Positions 1 through 11,148 of a stretch of DNA of 64,000 nt are shown in pieces; the first letter of the stretch is position 1; every line of letters starts with the position of its first letter. Below the pieces are notes generated by a model, which made no database searches, was not told the origin of the DNA, and saw only the letters and a program-made list of their open reading frames with translations. This DNA is from Glandiceps talaboti (Eukaryota > Hemichordata > Enteropneusta > Spengelidae): contig NC_135564.1 of assembly GCF_964340395.1 (NCBI RefSeq), positions 10,937,391-11,001,390 on the forward strand, written 5' to 3'. Made by a program: the position numbers and the translations under genes.

Positions 1-305
1 TATGTTATTATGTGCAAATCTTAAGTTATTATGTGCATACTGTATTATTATATGTACAGTTACTATTATTATATGTGCTAACACTATGTTATTATGTGCA
101 TTAAATAGTTTATTATGTGCAAATCTTAAGTTATTATGTGCATACTGTATTATTATATGTACAGTTACTATTATTATATGCGCTAACACTATGTTATTAT
201 GTGCAAATCTTAAGTTATTATGTGCATACTGTATTATTATATGTACAGTTACTATTATTATATGCGGTAACACTACGTCGTTATGTGCATACAGTAGTTT
301 ATTAA
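1..305 (-). repeat. 21-bp-based satellite, left array
   Basis: Tandem repeat built from 21-bp subunits containing TTATTATGTGCA-type cores. It is the reverse complement of the larger array at 4553-5760, so the two arrays face each other. It runs off the left edge of the window. Both strands are open because each subunit is exactly seven codons; I see no sign that either reading frame is a gene. The array ends in GGGCTTTCGTTAAG, the same junction that borders the right array. Confidence 0.9.
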
Positions 306-321
306 GGGCTTTCGTTAAGAT

Positions 322-595
322 CCCCCGCTAGAGGGCACACTTTCTCGCCGATTCAAACACGCACGCGCAGACTCGAGTTGCTGTTGTGTTATCCTTTTGT
401 GAGCACATCCCGTCGTCGTCTGTCATGGAGTCCCACGTCTGTTCTGTCAGATTTAGGTCTGTCAGCTTTCACAGCACGTTTCTTGACAGAGGGAGTCACT
501 TTCTCTCATGTGCTCGACATGACTGAGGAAAATTTAATAAGTTTTGGTGTCAGAAGATTGGGTATGACCGACTTGATTTAAGAAGTCGGTGCCGG
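322..595 (+). pseudogene. SAM-domain-like exon copy, left
   Basis: One frame reads as the first two thirds of a SAM domain: VLSDLGLSAFTARFLTEG, then DMTEENLISFGVRRLG, before a stop near 580. About 50 bp further on the segment DRVKLVRQLDRL resembles the last SAM helix, which suggests an insertion or an intron remnant splitting the domain. SAM domains mediate protein-protein or RNA binding. A second copy lies inverted at 1350-1590. The upstream 60 bp (CCCGCTAGAGGGC and so on) is shared with that copy, so the unit duplicated was a 5' flank plus exon. It could be an exon of a larger gene or a broken copy; I favour a broken copy. SAM-like identity rests on pattern only. Confidence 0.45.
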
Positions 596-1349
596 GAAGC
601 TTTGGGGCGGGCCGGGCCTGGGAGCTGACAGGGTCAAACTCGTGCGGCAACTAGATCGCCTAGTGACGTCTAGATCGAGATCTACCGTAACTAAGGGGAG
701 AACCGTTTGATTTCGGGGGGGGGGGGGGTATGGAGGAAGTAGGTATGGGAGCAAATTTTTTTCCCAGTCAGAGTGACAGCAATTTTTTTTTCTACTGTCA
801 GTCCTGCATCAATTTTTTTTTCAAATGGAGTAGCAGTGCAATTTTTTTTTTAATTAATCATTAAGTTTGAATGCGTTGTTCATACTTATACCACGTCACA
901 ATGGTTCACAGCTGTACCTCTAAATAACTTGTTCTGTGCAAGTAGAAGAATTAGCAGTTAGTATGAAAGACGTCTGTCTACGTTAAATTACAACTTTAAA
1001 TTATAGAACAGTTCCAAAATCAACTCTGATCAATACTAAACTTGCTTTTCTTTGAATCAGTCAATTCCTGTAAGTTCTCAGGGAAGATATTATTTTTTGT
1101 ATTTCGTTATATTTGTTGTTCCTCAATTTTCATTCTCAACTTGAGAAAGATTTATTTGTACATCTTTATAAGAGATTTATATTGAAAGAAAAACACTAGA
1201 TTTTAACACTAGTCTATTGACTCCTGTCTTGTTTTTTAAATTGTCTTAATTTACAGAAACCAAATAGTCCCCTTCAGATATTGACTGTGTCATTGAGATA
1301 TTGCAACAAAAATCCTGAAATATGTTTTCTTGGGTCAGAAAAGGAAAGG
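596..1349. other. spacer between the SAM-like copies
   Basis: No gene recognised. A poly-G run lies near 717-728. At about 750-855 T-runs of 8-10 recur roughly every 30 bp, separated by related CAGTC/GCA words, which looks like a degenerate short tandem repeat. Confidence 0.6.
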
Positions 1350-1590
1350 AAAACTTATTAAATTTTCCTCAGTCATGTCGAGCACATGAGAGAAAGTGAC
1401 TCCCTTTGTCAAGAAACGTGCTGTGAAAGCTGACAGACCTAAATCTGACAGAACAGACGTGGGACTCCATGACAGACGACGACGGGACGTGCTCACAAAA
1501 GGATAACACAACAGCAACTCGAGTCTGCGCGTGCGTGTTTGAATCGGCGAGAAAGTGTGCCCTCTAGCGGGGGATCTTAAGGTAGGAGGT
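1350..1590 (-). pseudogene. SAM-domain-like exon copy, right (inverted)
   Basis: Reverse-complement copy of 322-545, reading LSDLGLSAFTARFLTKG and DMTEENLISF on the minus strand before homology is lost. It shares the same upstream flank and lacks the C-terminal SAM helix. Beyond its 5' flank (1582-1600) lies TAAGGTAGGAGGTGTCAAATTC. Part of that sequence reappears inverted at 4527-4545 beside the right satellite array, so satellite and exon were rearranged together. Confidence 0.45.
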
Positions 1591-1595
1591 GTCAA

Positions 1596-3540
1596 ATTCG
1601 AATTACGTCAACGACGCAACTTTTGGCGCAGACTGAAACTCGCGCTCTTGTCAACATTCGAACGCTAAAAATAAACCCGGAATTGAAGTGAAGTGTTAAA
1701 TGTTTTTCAAGCACTGTACGTACTCATGGAGATTTAGGGGGTGAACGGAAGGTAATCTCGTATAATTGAGTTTCAGAAGTCCTTGCGTAGAAAATTAGCT
1801 TTACTACCATGCATAACTTAAAGAGGAGCTGTTTTATAAATTTTAGACTTGATGAAATGTATCATCAACCACACTCCCTACGCTATATTGCCGGTCTGGA
1901 AACGTGGCCCACACACCATTCACACCTTTCATCTCTACAGAGTAAGTTATACTGTCATGAATATCATTTTAATATCGGTGACGGGTTTTGTCAGTGTGGG
2001 TTTTTTACGTGAGAAGGTGACATATTGATCACTATAAAACTATCTTCGCATTTGATAATTTTCCACACTACACGTACGTAGACACAACAATGGCGAAAAA
2101 ATTGCAACAAAAACATTATTCAAATGTACGTAAACAATCAACTCTCAGGTACCATAGAAGCAAAACATAAAATCATCGGACTACGCAGTTTTTCAAAAAC
2201 TTCCCTCGCACACTGAAGATGTTTTGCGAATTTGCCATTTTATTAGTTGAAACATCATTTAGCATTTTATATGCTTTCCGTCGCTACTTTCTTAGTAATC
2301 AGTGGTCACGTAGCGTAGCGTCGGTGATCGAGAAACTTCAGTCTCTGAACTCTAGTAAAATTGCAATCATTTACCGGCCTTAAATAAAAACACCCTATAA
2401 CAAATTGATAACAGTACTCTTTTGTAAAAGGCTTCCAAAACTTATTCTGTTGTCGGTATTATGCTCTCCCACGATGGTGTGCACTTGTTTGGTTTCGCTA
2501 GGGGTCTAGTAGTCCTGCTTGCATACGGCAGAGGTCGTCCCTTCCAAGCATACACCGTCTGCAAGTAGGACTAAGAGTTTCCGGCACATGTATTCATTCC
2601 CAATAGAACCCCCAGACATTATACATCCCTGTATCAGTATAATAACGTCATGCCAATGAATTTTAATGAATGTAGTTTGTTTTTCAGATGTATTCAACCA
2701 AAAATAGATTTATTTTTTATGTCTCGCCAACTATACGGGTAGTCACACTGACTTGCGTGAGTCGAGTTTTTATAGTAAAGCATACAGTTCAAATTGCAAC
2801 AAATTATACAAGTTGTACTATAAAAACTATTTACATTGTCTCCCCATAAAAGAAGTATCCATGGTAACATTACTATAAAGTTTCAATGAGGGGTTCTACA
2901 TTTATTTTTGTACCCAAAATCAATAAATACACCTAGTAGCATACATTGTAGCTTTTGGTTCCTCACAATGCAGTGCCACATATGCAGAGCTAGAGGTACA
3001 TATACTGGATGCCGAGTTGAGTGGATCAACAGCTAATGATAGTATTATTTATAGTTCAATTTGATGAGTTATTTCCTATTTTTCATAGTGACCACACTCC
3101 GCAATAAACACTAGCAATTTCATTATAGGAAATCAACATTTAACTGTTTCAACAATGGAGATATAAGGTGGGAGATCAATATCTATTTCAATGTAGGATG
3201 GAAATCTAAATTCTTTTACTTTTGGGGTGGTTTTTTTTAGATGTCTAGCTAGCTCTCATCCTACAGAAACGATTTTACTTTTAATGGGTCTGTTTGTATC
3301 CCTAAACATGCAATTATTTCTTTTAAAGAATTTCCCCAAATTGAGAAATGGAAGAATTTTTCCTAACTACATACTGGCTTTGTATTCATAGCATTACTAC
3401 TTATTGATTTGATTGGATGGACATTTTCAATTTTGGCCAATTAAGTGGGGGGGGGGGGGGGTAACTAAAAGTTTTTAGCTGTTTATCCTACATTGAACTA
3501 TTGACCTAGCCCCCAATGTGTTGATTTATCATACATAATT
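1596..3540. other. unannotated spacer
   Basis: About 1.9 kb with no recognisable gene, RNA or transposon protein. Open frames are short and of ordinary AT-rich composition. A poly-G run lies near 3447-3460. Confidence 0.5.
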
Positions 3541-4090
3541 ATGTACTGACAAACATCCCTTGGTGCCTATGTGTCCCAATATTTTGCATTTTTATGTGAA
3601 TTTTGTCCAAAAATGTTGAAATTTGGATCGGCTGGGTGTGTGTGTGTGTGTGGGGGGGGGGTTATAATTTTGAATGTTATGACCACTTTGGCTTTTGGGG
3701 AAATAAATAAACTCTGCACATGAATAGTTCAGTTGATTTAGTGTACATATGTACTGATAGATATATCCCTTGGTGCCTGTGTGTTCCAATTTTGTACAAT
3801 TTCACGTGATTTTTGTTCAAAATGTTGAAATTTTGATGGGGTGGGGGGTCACATTTTTTACTGGCATTTTCAAGTTAGCATACACACAATGATTTTTGTT
3901 GTATAATTATGAAGGGGCATTGGTACATTATACATATGAGCAAAGATAAACAAGCTCATTTTAATTTTTTTCAAAATTCAACAAAATTTCATAAGATATT
4001 TCTGTCAAAAATGTCAAAATTTAGATGGGGTATGGGGTTACAATTTCAATTTTAGAATTTAACCGGACGTGGTGACCCCCTATTTTTTTG
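3541..4090. repeat. degenerate ~190-bp tandem repeat
   Basis: Three diverged units, at about 3545-3660, 3735-3850 and 3960-4045. They share CCCTTGGTGCCT (first two units) and AATGTTGAAATTTGGAT-like words followed by a G-rich run. No coding content. Confidence 0.6.
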
Positions 4091-4552
4091 TCATTGATAA
4101 ATAGCTGGAATAATACATTGTACACCTACAGTATATAAAAAAAATCTATCACAGACTTTTATCTTTTTTGCAGTTTTCTTGAGTTTTTCTTAAAAAATAA
4201 TAAAGCAGTTGGGGATAAAAGAACATAATATTTTATGAAGTAATGAAAAGAAATTACAAAACAATATGTCTAGACATACTATACATTGCACACAAAAAAT
4301 GTAAGTTCATTAAGTGCTCCGGGGATAATCTTTAACCATCAAAAATTGTGATGTAGTTAATAGTTGTAAATCTACTATTTTGACTCAAAAACATTTGTGT
4401 AGATACAAGAAACGGTAATTATCTTGAAAACAAAGGTGGTGACATAGTATTTTTTGGGCATTTTTTACATATTCAGATATCAATGTTTAAGTATGCAAAG
4501 TATAAGAAAAATCTATCGACTTTTTTGAATTTGACACCTCCCCCCTTAACGA
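4091..4552. other. unannotated spacer
   Basis: AT-rich; nothing recognised. It ends with GAATTTGACACCTCC at 4527-4541, matching in inverse the flank of the right SAM-like copy. Confidence 0.5.
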
Positions 4553-5760
4553 AAGCCCTTAATAAACTACTGTATGCACATAACGACGTAGTGTTACCGC
4601 ATATAATAATAGTAACTGTACATATAATAATACAGTATGCACATAATAACTTAAGATTTGCACATAATAACATAGTGTTAGCGCATATAATAATAGTAAC
4701 TGTACATATAATAATTCAGTATGCACATAATAACTTAATATTTGCACATAATAAAATATTTAATGCACATAATAACATAGTGTTAGCGCATATAATAATA
4801 GTAACTGTACATATAATAATACAGTATGCACATAATAACTTAATATTTGAACATAATAAAATATTTAATGCACATAATAACATAGTGTTACGGCATATAA
4901 TAATAGTAACTGTACATATAATAATACAGTATGCACATAATAACTTAATATTTGCACATAATAAAATATTTAATGCACATAATAACATAGTGTTACCGCA
5001 TATAATAATAGTAACTGTACATATAATAATACAGTATGCACATAATAAACTATTAAATGCACATAATAACATAGTGTTAGCGCATATAATAATAGTAACT
5101 GTACATATACTAATACAGTATGCACATAATAAACTATTAAATGCACATAATAACATAGTGTTAGCGCATATAATAATAGTAACTGTACATATAATAATAC
5201 AGTATGCACATAATAACTTAATATTTGCACATAATAAAATATTTAATGCACATAATAACATAGTGTTAGCGCATATAATAATAGTAACTGTACATAGAAT
5301 AATACAGTATGCACATAATAACTTAAGATTTGCACATAATAAAATATTTAATGCACATAATAACATAGTGTTACCGCATATAATAATAGTAACTGTACAT
5401 ATAATAATACAGTATGCACATAATAAACTATTAAATGCACATAATAACATAGTGTTAGCGCATATAATAATAGTAACTGTACATATAATAATACAGTATG
5501 CACATAATAAACTATTAAATGCACATAATAACATAGTGTTAGCGCATATAATAATAGTAACTGTACATATAATAATACAGTATGCACATAATAACTTAAT
5601 ATTTGCACATAATAAAATATTTAATGCACATAATAACATAGTGTTAGCGCATATAATAATAGTAACTGTACATAGAATAATACAGTATGCACATAATAAC
5701 TTAAGATTTGCACATAATAAAATATTTAATGCACATAATAACATAGTATTTGCTCATACA
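4553..5760 (+). repeat. 21-bp-based satellite, right array with higher-order structure
   Basis: Starting from the word CATAGTGTTA at 4671, successive units begin at 4776, 4881, 4986, 5070, 5154, 5259, 5364, 5448, 5532, 5637 and 5742. The unit lengths are therefore 105,105,105,84,84,105,105,84,84,105,105 bp. 105 is five and 84 is four subunits of 21 bp. Each subunit translates as a heptad (AHNNIVL, AHIIIVT, VHIIIQY, AHNNLIF, AHNKIFN); the short unit replaces the last two by AHNKLLN. The plus-strand frame stays open for 446 codons and the minus-strand frame for 342, which follows from the 21-bp period and does not demonstrate a gene. Confidence 0.95.
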
Positions 5761-5862
5761 ATAATAGTAATTGCACACTTAAGTCAGCTGTGGCTTTCCA
5801 TACAAAACTCTCTATTGTTATAAAGGCTGACAGGAAAATCACCGTTCAACTATATTTGATTT

Positions 5863-5903
5863 GAATGTATGTATGTATGTATGTATGTATGTATGTATGT
5901 ATG
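5863..5903. repeat. (TATG)n microsatellite
   Basis: Ten or so perfect tetranucleotide units. Confidence 0.95.
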
Positions 5904-6365
5904 TTCATGTTCTCAGGGTTATGATAACACGATTTCAGATGTTTTTTCCGACAATATATTTACGGTGAATTTACGTAGGGTAGGAAGCCATTTAATAGCT
6001 TTTAAAAGACCAATTACTGTTCTGAGGTGGTTAAAATGGTTAATTGATATAGTAGCAATAGCCCTTTCTGGTAAAATGTTCCTAATCATGTCTGGTAAAA
6101 TGTTCAAATATAGACAACTAACAAGTCGTTCTTAGACGTCGACTAGTAAATAATGTTTATTTAGCCTGTAAGAGTGAAAGTACGATGTAACTACTCAAGT
6201 AGTAAACCTTGGCTTGAAATAGATTTGATGGCATTCCCAATATATTACATTATACTACGGTTAGGCCGACTTAGCCAATCTTTCGGTTGGTTATATGAAG
6301 ACACAACCCACTCTTTCTTAGGGGTGTGTTTCAAAAGATCCGTTTGAGCCAATCACGCCGTACTA

Positions 6366-6478
6366 TAAGTAAGATAGACAACTCGTTCGGTAGGGTTATG
6401 TGCCAAAAACTCGGGGGCTACGTCCCCTCGTTTATTGGCACATAACCCTCCCGAACTCGTTGACTATCTATTACTTAC
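6366..6478. repeat. long hairpin (inverted repeat)
   Basis: Two arms of about 45-50 bp around CTACGT. The left arm contains GGTTATGTGCCAA and the right arm TTGGCACATAACC; flanking GATAGACAACTCGTTCGG pairs with CCCGAACTCGTTGACTATC. It is most likely a small fold-back MITE. No TSD was identified. Confidence 0.8.
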
Positions 6479-7252
6479 TCTTGTGCATTTGTGTGGACTT
6501 TGTCAACGGTACATACAAGCCGTGTATCAAATAAAGTACATGCTGTCTTCATACACGGTGGCTTTCAACCTCAACGGGTCAGTTCAGACATAAAACTATG
6601 TACATTTATAGTTGTGTCTATATTATCATAGATTTATATGTCGATTCAGGTTGAGGTAAATCGCTATGTTCTTCAATTAATGACATTTTCATGTTTTCTG
6701 CTACTGCATGACACGCATGTTTTGCCGACATACCACGCACTGTGAATTACATCTTTGCGAACGAGGATATTGTCAGGTGGTGACATTTCGACTCTTTTTT
6801 TTTCATTTCTGTAGTTTATTAACGTCTATCTACTACAAAGGTATTGGATATGGATACCAGTTTATCTAGAGATGAAAAGCAGGTTACCATGCTAAATAAA
6901 GAATATATACCCCTTATACTTGCACGTGAAGGTAATAAACGATTTATTAACTTTGGAACGTAAAAGTGATAGATGAACAAGAATATATAAAAAAAATGGT
7001 GTGTTGCCGATAACACGACCGACACTATTTTAAGCCCCCGTCTCTCCATCTCTGAACATTTTTTCACATGAATTAAAAACAGTAAAATGGTGAGAATCAA
7101 TCTATTTCCGTGTGAATTTTCTTGTTTTCGCAAAGTTTCTTTTGTTTAATTCTTTTTGAAAATTCTATTCCAGAGAATCGATTCTTTTAAGATGCTAAAT
7201 TTATACAGTACAGTCTGCATACCATGCATATTGTGTCAATACGTAAATGAAC
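6479..7252. other. unannotated spacer
   Basis: No gene recognised upstream of the hotdog exon. Missing 5' exons of that gene could lie here, but I cannot place them. Confidence 0.4.
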
Positions 7253-7260
7253 TTTCCATG

Positions 7261-7360
7261 GCCTGTACTGTCGCCGTGTCGGGGCGCCCTCACGCATCCA
7301 ACACCCTTCAGACTGTATATTTTGCGGGCGAAACAGCACGACGTATCTTACAGTCGAAAT
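7261..7360. mobile_element. MITE copy (GGCGCC family) with 8-bp TSD
   Basis: Short element with imperfect inverted ends (CTGTACTGTCGCCGTG at the left, ACGTATCTTACAG at the right) and the family's GGGGCGCCCTCACGCATC core. Flanked by TTTCCATG at 7253-7260 and 7361-7368, an exact 8-bp target duplication. Confidence 0.75.
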
Positions 7361-7493
7361 TTTCCATGATTGTCATCACAGAAATGAATTCCAGTATATA
7401 TGGTATCAATAATTTTAGATGTAGTGTGATAGATAATTCCTATTTAGAAGAATATCCACATAATAAACTATATTTTATATTTGTTAATTACAG

Positions 7494-8260
7494 GCCGAGT
7501 GACACCCATGGACACATTCTTGTTAATTAATTTCTACTTTATTACCGCGTTCAACCTTCCAGCTTATAAAGGCCATCCGAACAAGTGGTACTCAAATGAG
7601 CAACTGCGCGACAGGTCCTCGGTTTTAAAGACATTAAACATTGAAATTCGTCCAGAGTTTTACTCAAAGTTAACACCACAGTCAAGTCTCGTGGGTAAAT
7701 GCAGTCTTGCTAAAATCACCGATTCTTCCTTGGTTTATCCGTTGGAAGTGGAAATGGCCGACACGGGTGAGCTTATGTTTATATGTACCTCCCTTGTCAT
7801 CGCACTTGATCTAAATACACGACGTAAAGCACCTTTTGGAGCAACAATCAGAGAGAACTGCTCACCGTATCAAAGACATCAAAGTCGGCCTACAGAATTC
7901 ATGCGACCGCTCGAACAACCGTCTCACTCAGTGTATCAACACTCGTTGATAGCGCCTCCTACCGCCGTGGACGTTAATTTTCACATCGGAACACCTTCGT
8001 TCGCCAGGTATTGTTTTGATTGCGCTGAATATGCTGCGAGAGCCAATGCATATAGTGTGATAAAAACTGATGTTTTATCGAAAAGGGTGACCGGAATCTC
8101 CATGTTGTTTCTTGCCGAAGGTTTCGAAGGAGACCATCTCGATGTGATTTCGTGGGAAGATGGTGATAAACCGAACATTTTAATGTTTATCATTCGAAGA
8201 GAAGAGAAAGACATTGTTCATGCTGTTTTCACTTTTCAAGTGGAAAAAGCAAAATTGTGA
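7494..8260 (+). CDS. probable double-hotdog, acyl thioesterase-like protein (3' exon)
   Basis: Open exon beginning after a splice-acceptor-like TTAATTACAG and ending at TGA (8258-8260). The first in-frame Met is at 7508, giving 250 residues. Two regions look like hotdog-fold halves. The first has FYSKL, VGKCSLAKI, MADTGELMF and the LDLNTRRKAPF strand. The second has VDVNFHIG, then RYCFDCAEYA on the central helix, then GDHLDVISWEDG and LMFIIRREE. That layout is known from acyl-ACP/acyl-CoA thioesterase-like hotdog proteins, which cleave fatty acyl thioesters; activity here is inferred from pattern only. The usual D-x-N-x-H active-site-like segment is present (DVNFH). The acceptor before 7494 and a second possible acceptor at about 7560 suggest upstream exons that I cannot find, so the true N-terminus is uncertain. 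Confidence 0.6.
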
Positions 8261-9116
8261 ATTTGCTTTGCGTGGTACGTACCACCCACACTAATTGCAG
8301 TACAGAGTCGAGTCATGTAAAGCAAATCTCAGTTCATCCATGAGTGAAAATATAGCAGGCCAACGACTCACATGATAATAATTATTCTTGCAGGAATGGC
8401 AAATATCTGCAAACTGCAAAATGGTTAAGCCAATCAGATATGATGAATGCGTTGATAAAGATCACAGTTTCCCATTACAAATCACATATAACGTGATGCA
8501 TTATATTCGCATGGTTGTGAGGGCAGGGAAAATAAAAACCATTATTTCAATAAAGGGCAAGATCTGAATTTTCTCTGACTGTTTATTGTTGTAGTTTCTG
8601 AAACGCTGTTGATTATAACAACATGCCATAACCATGAGATATGTACATCTCATTCAAGCAATATCAATTATTGGATGACATGATTCTTTCTGTGCCTTGT
8701 GCAAAGAGGTGGATCTCGAAATAAATCATTATGTAGCCGTGATATATAGATGGCGCCCTCATCATGTCTTTATTGTATGCTTTTGTTTTCTTATAATGGT
8801 CACGTATGTATTTATTCGACCTGTATGAATACCTTAAAAGTTTAATTTTCAGATTGCAACGTGGTCGGGAGTCAATCTTTTCATTTCAGTCGTTTGAGCA
8901 GTCACTCAGCTAGAGCAGTCCTGTAACATACCTAACACCATGGAAGTATAACCCACGTGGTTTATACTTCCATGCTACAACCAACCTCGTAGAGTGGTAA
9001 ATGTGAGTAGTTCATCGGCAGTTGTTCCAGGCAGTTACTCCACTTCGAAGTACTAGTATGTGAGAGTTCCGTATATACGCCGTGGTCAACATAACTGTTA
9101 GTAATGGCATTTAGTC
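8261..9116. other. spacer downstream of the hotdog gene
   Basis: Probably 3' UTR and intergenic DNA. AATAAA-type signals occur near 8530 and 8550. A compact palindrome lies at 8938-8973 (CATGGAAGTATAA, an E-box CACGTG in the loop, TTATACTTCCATG). No other feature recognised. Confidence 0.5.
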
Positions 9117-9310
9117 GTCAACAGTTTGCCTACAGTTGTCTACAGTTTGACCAATCACATCGCACGAGAGTCAGCGCTGGTACTTAATGCACACAACATG
9201 TCAGCGCCCTGTCAATGATGGAGCTGTGAGTGTACGATGCGGTGTGCTTTAATTAAAGTGATTTTGTTCGGAATGTTGGAAATACCTGACGATGGCTTCA
9301 TCTTCACAGG
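9117..9310 (+). promoter_or_regulatory. family copy A: promoter and exon 1 (left inverted-repeat arm)
   Basis: Contains repeated CTACAGTTTG/TCTACAGT words, a CCAAT box (GACCAATCAC), and an ATG at 9292 reading MASSSQ before a strong donor (CACAGG|GTAAGA, exon end 9310). The same segment is present inverted at 23967-24190, including ATG and donor, with few differences. Conservation of start codon and donor in both arms supports a real promoter/first exon rather than chance. Whether it still works is unknown. Confidence 0.6.
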
Positions 9311-9394
9311 GTAAGAATCAGTGTTTACATCGTGCATGCTTAGATTATATATGAATTTTATTCATAATTCAAAAACAAAAAATAGTAATCAAAT

Positions 9395-9770
9395 ACTGTA
9401 TCAACCACAGGCACTCGACCCAAGATCTATGAATAAATGGATATTGAATAAAATGATACTAAGTTTACAAACTAAATGTCTAATTTTTCCTGTGTATGTA
9501 TGCCATGTTAATTGTACTATTACTATACTGAGGCTAGCGCGCGATACTAGCGATAGCGTACACACAGTGCATGCACTGTGTACATTCGGAAGTCACATAG
9601 AACACACAGCATTCTTACGGCCGCCACACAACATAGCATACATACATACATACATACATACATACATACACAGGAAAAATTAGACATTTAGTTTGTAAAC
9701 TTAGTATCATTTTATTCAATATCCATTTATTCATTATCATAGATCTCGGGTCGAGTGCCTGTGGTATCAA
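9395..9770. mobile_element. fold-back element in intron 1 of copy A
   Basis: Arms of about 110 bp (9395-9500 and 9665-9770) are reverse complements, sharing CTGTATCAACCACAGGCACTC and AAATGGATATTGAAT blocks. The ~165-bp centre holds a near-perfect palindrome (GTACACACAGTGCATGCACTG, 9559-9584) and a CATA microsatellite at 9640-9670. It is absent from the corresponding intron of the right arm, so it inserted after the duplication. Confidence 0.75.
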
Positions 9771-10164
9771 CCACAATGACAGCTGGCCTAGGTCCCCTAT
9801 CCCTTGAATTAAATAATCAAAATCACTACAGATGTAGAAACAACATAATAGCACATTACAAGATGTTCTGATGAGCAGGAATTAAATTTGACCATCTCTT
9901 GACAATTTGTCACTCATGGTACTTTATCAGTCAACATTATTTTTCTTTTAAAAGTAAGATACAACAACAAATCTCTACATTTATTCTCCATGTTTGAGGC
10001 AAAACTCCTGAACCTGTCATACACAATTCCAAATATCAAATCAAAGATAATGACTGAAGGGGATAAATGGTTGTTTTTGATGCTTTATGATTTAGTGCAG
10101 ACTGATAAATAAATCTCTTCTCTGTAAACTTTTTGTTTGTTTATTTGTTTGGTTGGTTGGTTTT

Positions 10165-10700
10165 TTATTTGTATATTTAATGAATTTTGAAATTTAGGTA
10201 GGCCTATCAAAAAGTGACAAACAAATTGTAAATATTTTACTGGTAAATGTCCATTAACATAAAGAAATAAGAATACTTGAGCAATTTAGTTGTGTAAATG
10301 TGTAAGATAAAGCTGATTAATAATTAGATTCACTTGTAATTTTGTTGTTTCTTGTTTTTAGGATTGCGATTTAACACATCTGTGAAAGACCATGCTGCCA
10401 GTGTTGTCCATTCATGATGTGGGAGTCCCCTCACAATGCCAGCAAAGTTCTCTGCTCCGGACACGTGAGGCAAGGGAAATGAAATCACAACCACCTCTTC
10501 TTGCTGATATGAAGCTGCATAGTGAGGATTTGTAGAAGGTATGGTACATGATACTATTAACATTTACACATTTCAATGAAACCATATTTTTGAAGTAAAA
10601 CGGATCCATTCTTTAAGATCAAAAGTATGTCTAGCTGTTGCAGTAACTAATAAAAGGTAACTTTGATCATGTTGATGAAATGTTAAAATCAGATGAAGTT
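10165..10700 (+). repeat. left arm of inverted repeat (exon 2 region of copy A)
   Basis: Reverse complement of 20879-21417 with high identity over about 535 bp, covering end of intron 1, exon 2 (10362-10538, acceptor TTGTTTTTAG, donor AAG|GTATGG) and start of intron 2. Joined to exon 1 the frame stops after 24 codons (MASSSQGLRF...VVHS) in both arms, so either this is leader sequence with a short upstream frame, or translation starts at the internal ATG at 10391, which opens 47 codons ending just before the donor. Confidence 0.75.
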
Positions 10701-11012
10701 GGGTGATCCAAGTCATTTGTGTAACTCTCCCTGAGAGAGCCCAAAACTTGAATGTAGTTTACTTCTGTATGTATGTTATAACACACCTAGTGATTACATG
10801 GATAGCAAGCTTGTTGTACAGCTACAAGTAAAAAGTGTATCAAAATATGTCAAAAAGCATCATCTTTAATTTTAATATGGACAATTCTGACACAAAAGTA
10901 ACATCTTTTGAAATGCTCTCCAGGCTATGCATTTCACTTTAGAATAATATAGGTCATGTTCTATTATTACAACACAAAAGTTTTAATTTTGATTGGCATT
11001 TCTCCTATTAAG

Positions 11013-11148
11013 CTAGAAGACGGGCTCGCCTCTACACACAGACACCAACAGAAAAACAGTCTCTGGGACAGCTAATCATCACTTTTGGGAAGTACAATGG
11101 CAAGACATTCAAATGGTTGCTGGAAAATGATGTAAGATATGTGAAATA
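11013..11148 (+). pseudogene. copy A exon with FGKYxGKTFKWLLEND motif
   Basis: Flanked by a plausible acceptor (CTATTAAG) and donor (AAATA|GTGAGT). The conserved segment reads SLGQLIITFGKYNGKTFKW then LLENDVRYVK. The motif is shared with a family of metazoan proteins of unknown function. Phase does not match the next recognisable exon (12173), so an exon is missing or lost. Confidence 0.5.

Noticed and set aside
4483-5823. 446-codon plus-strand and 342-codon minus-strand open frames
   Set aside because: They run through a 21-bp satellite whose period is a multiple of three; both strands are open for that reason alone.
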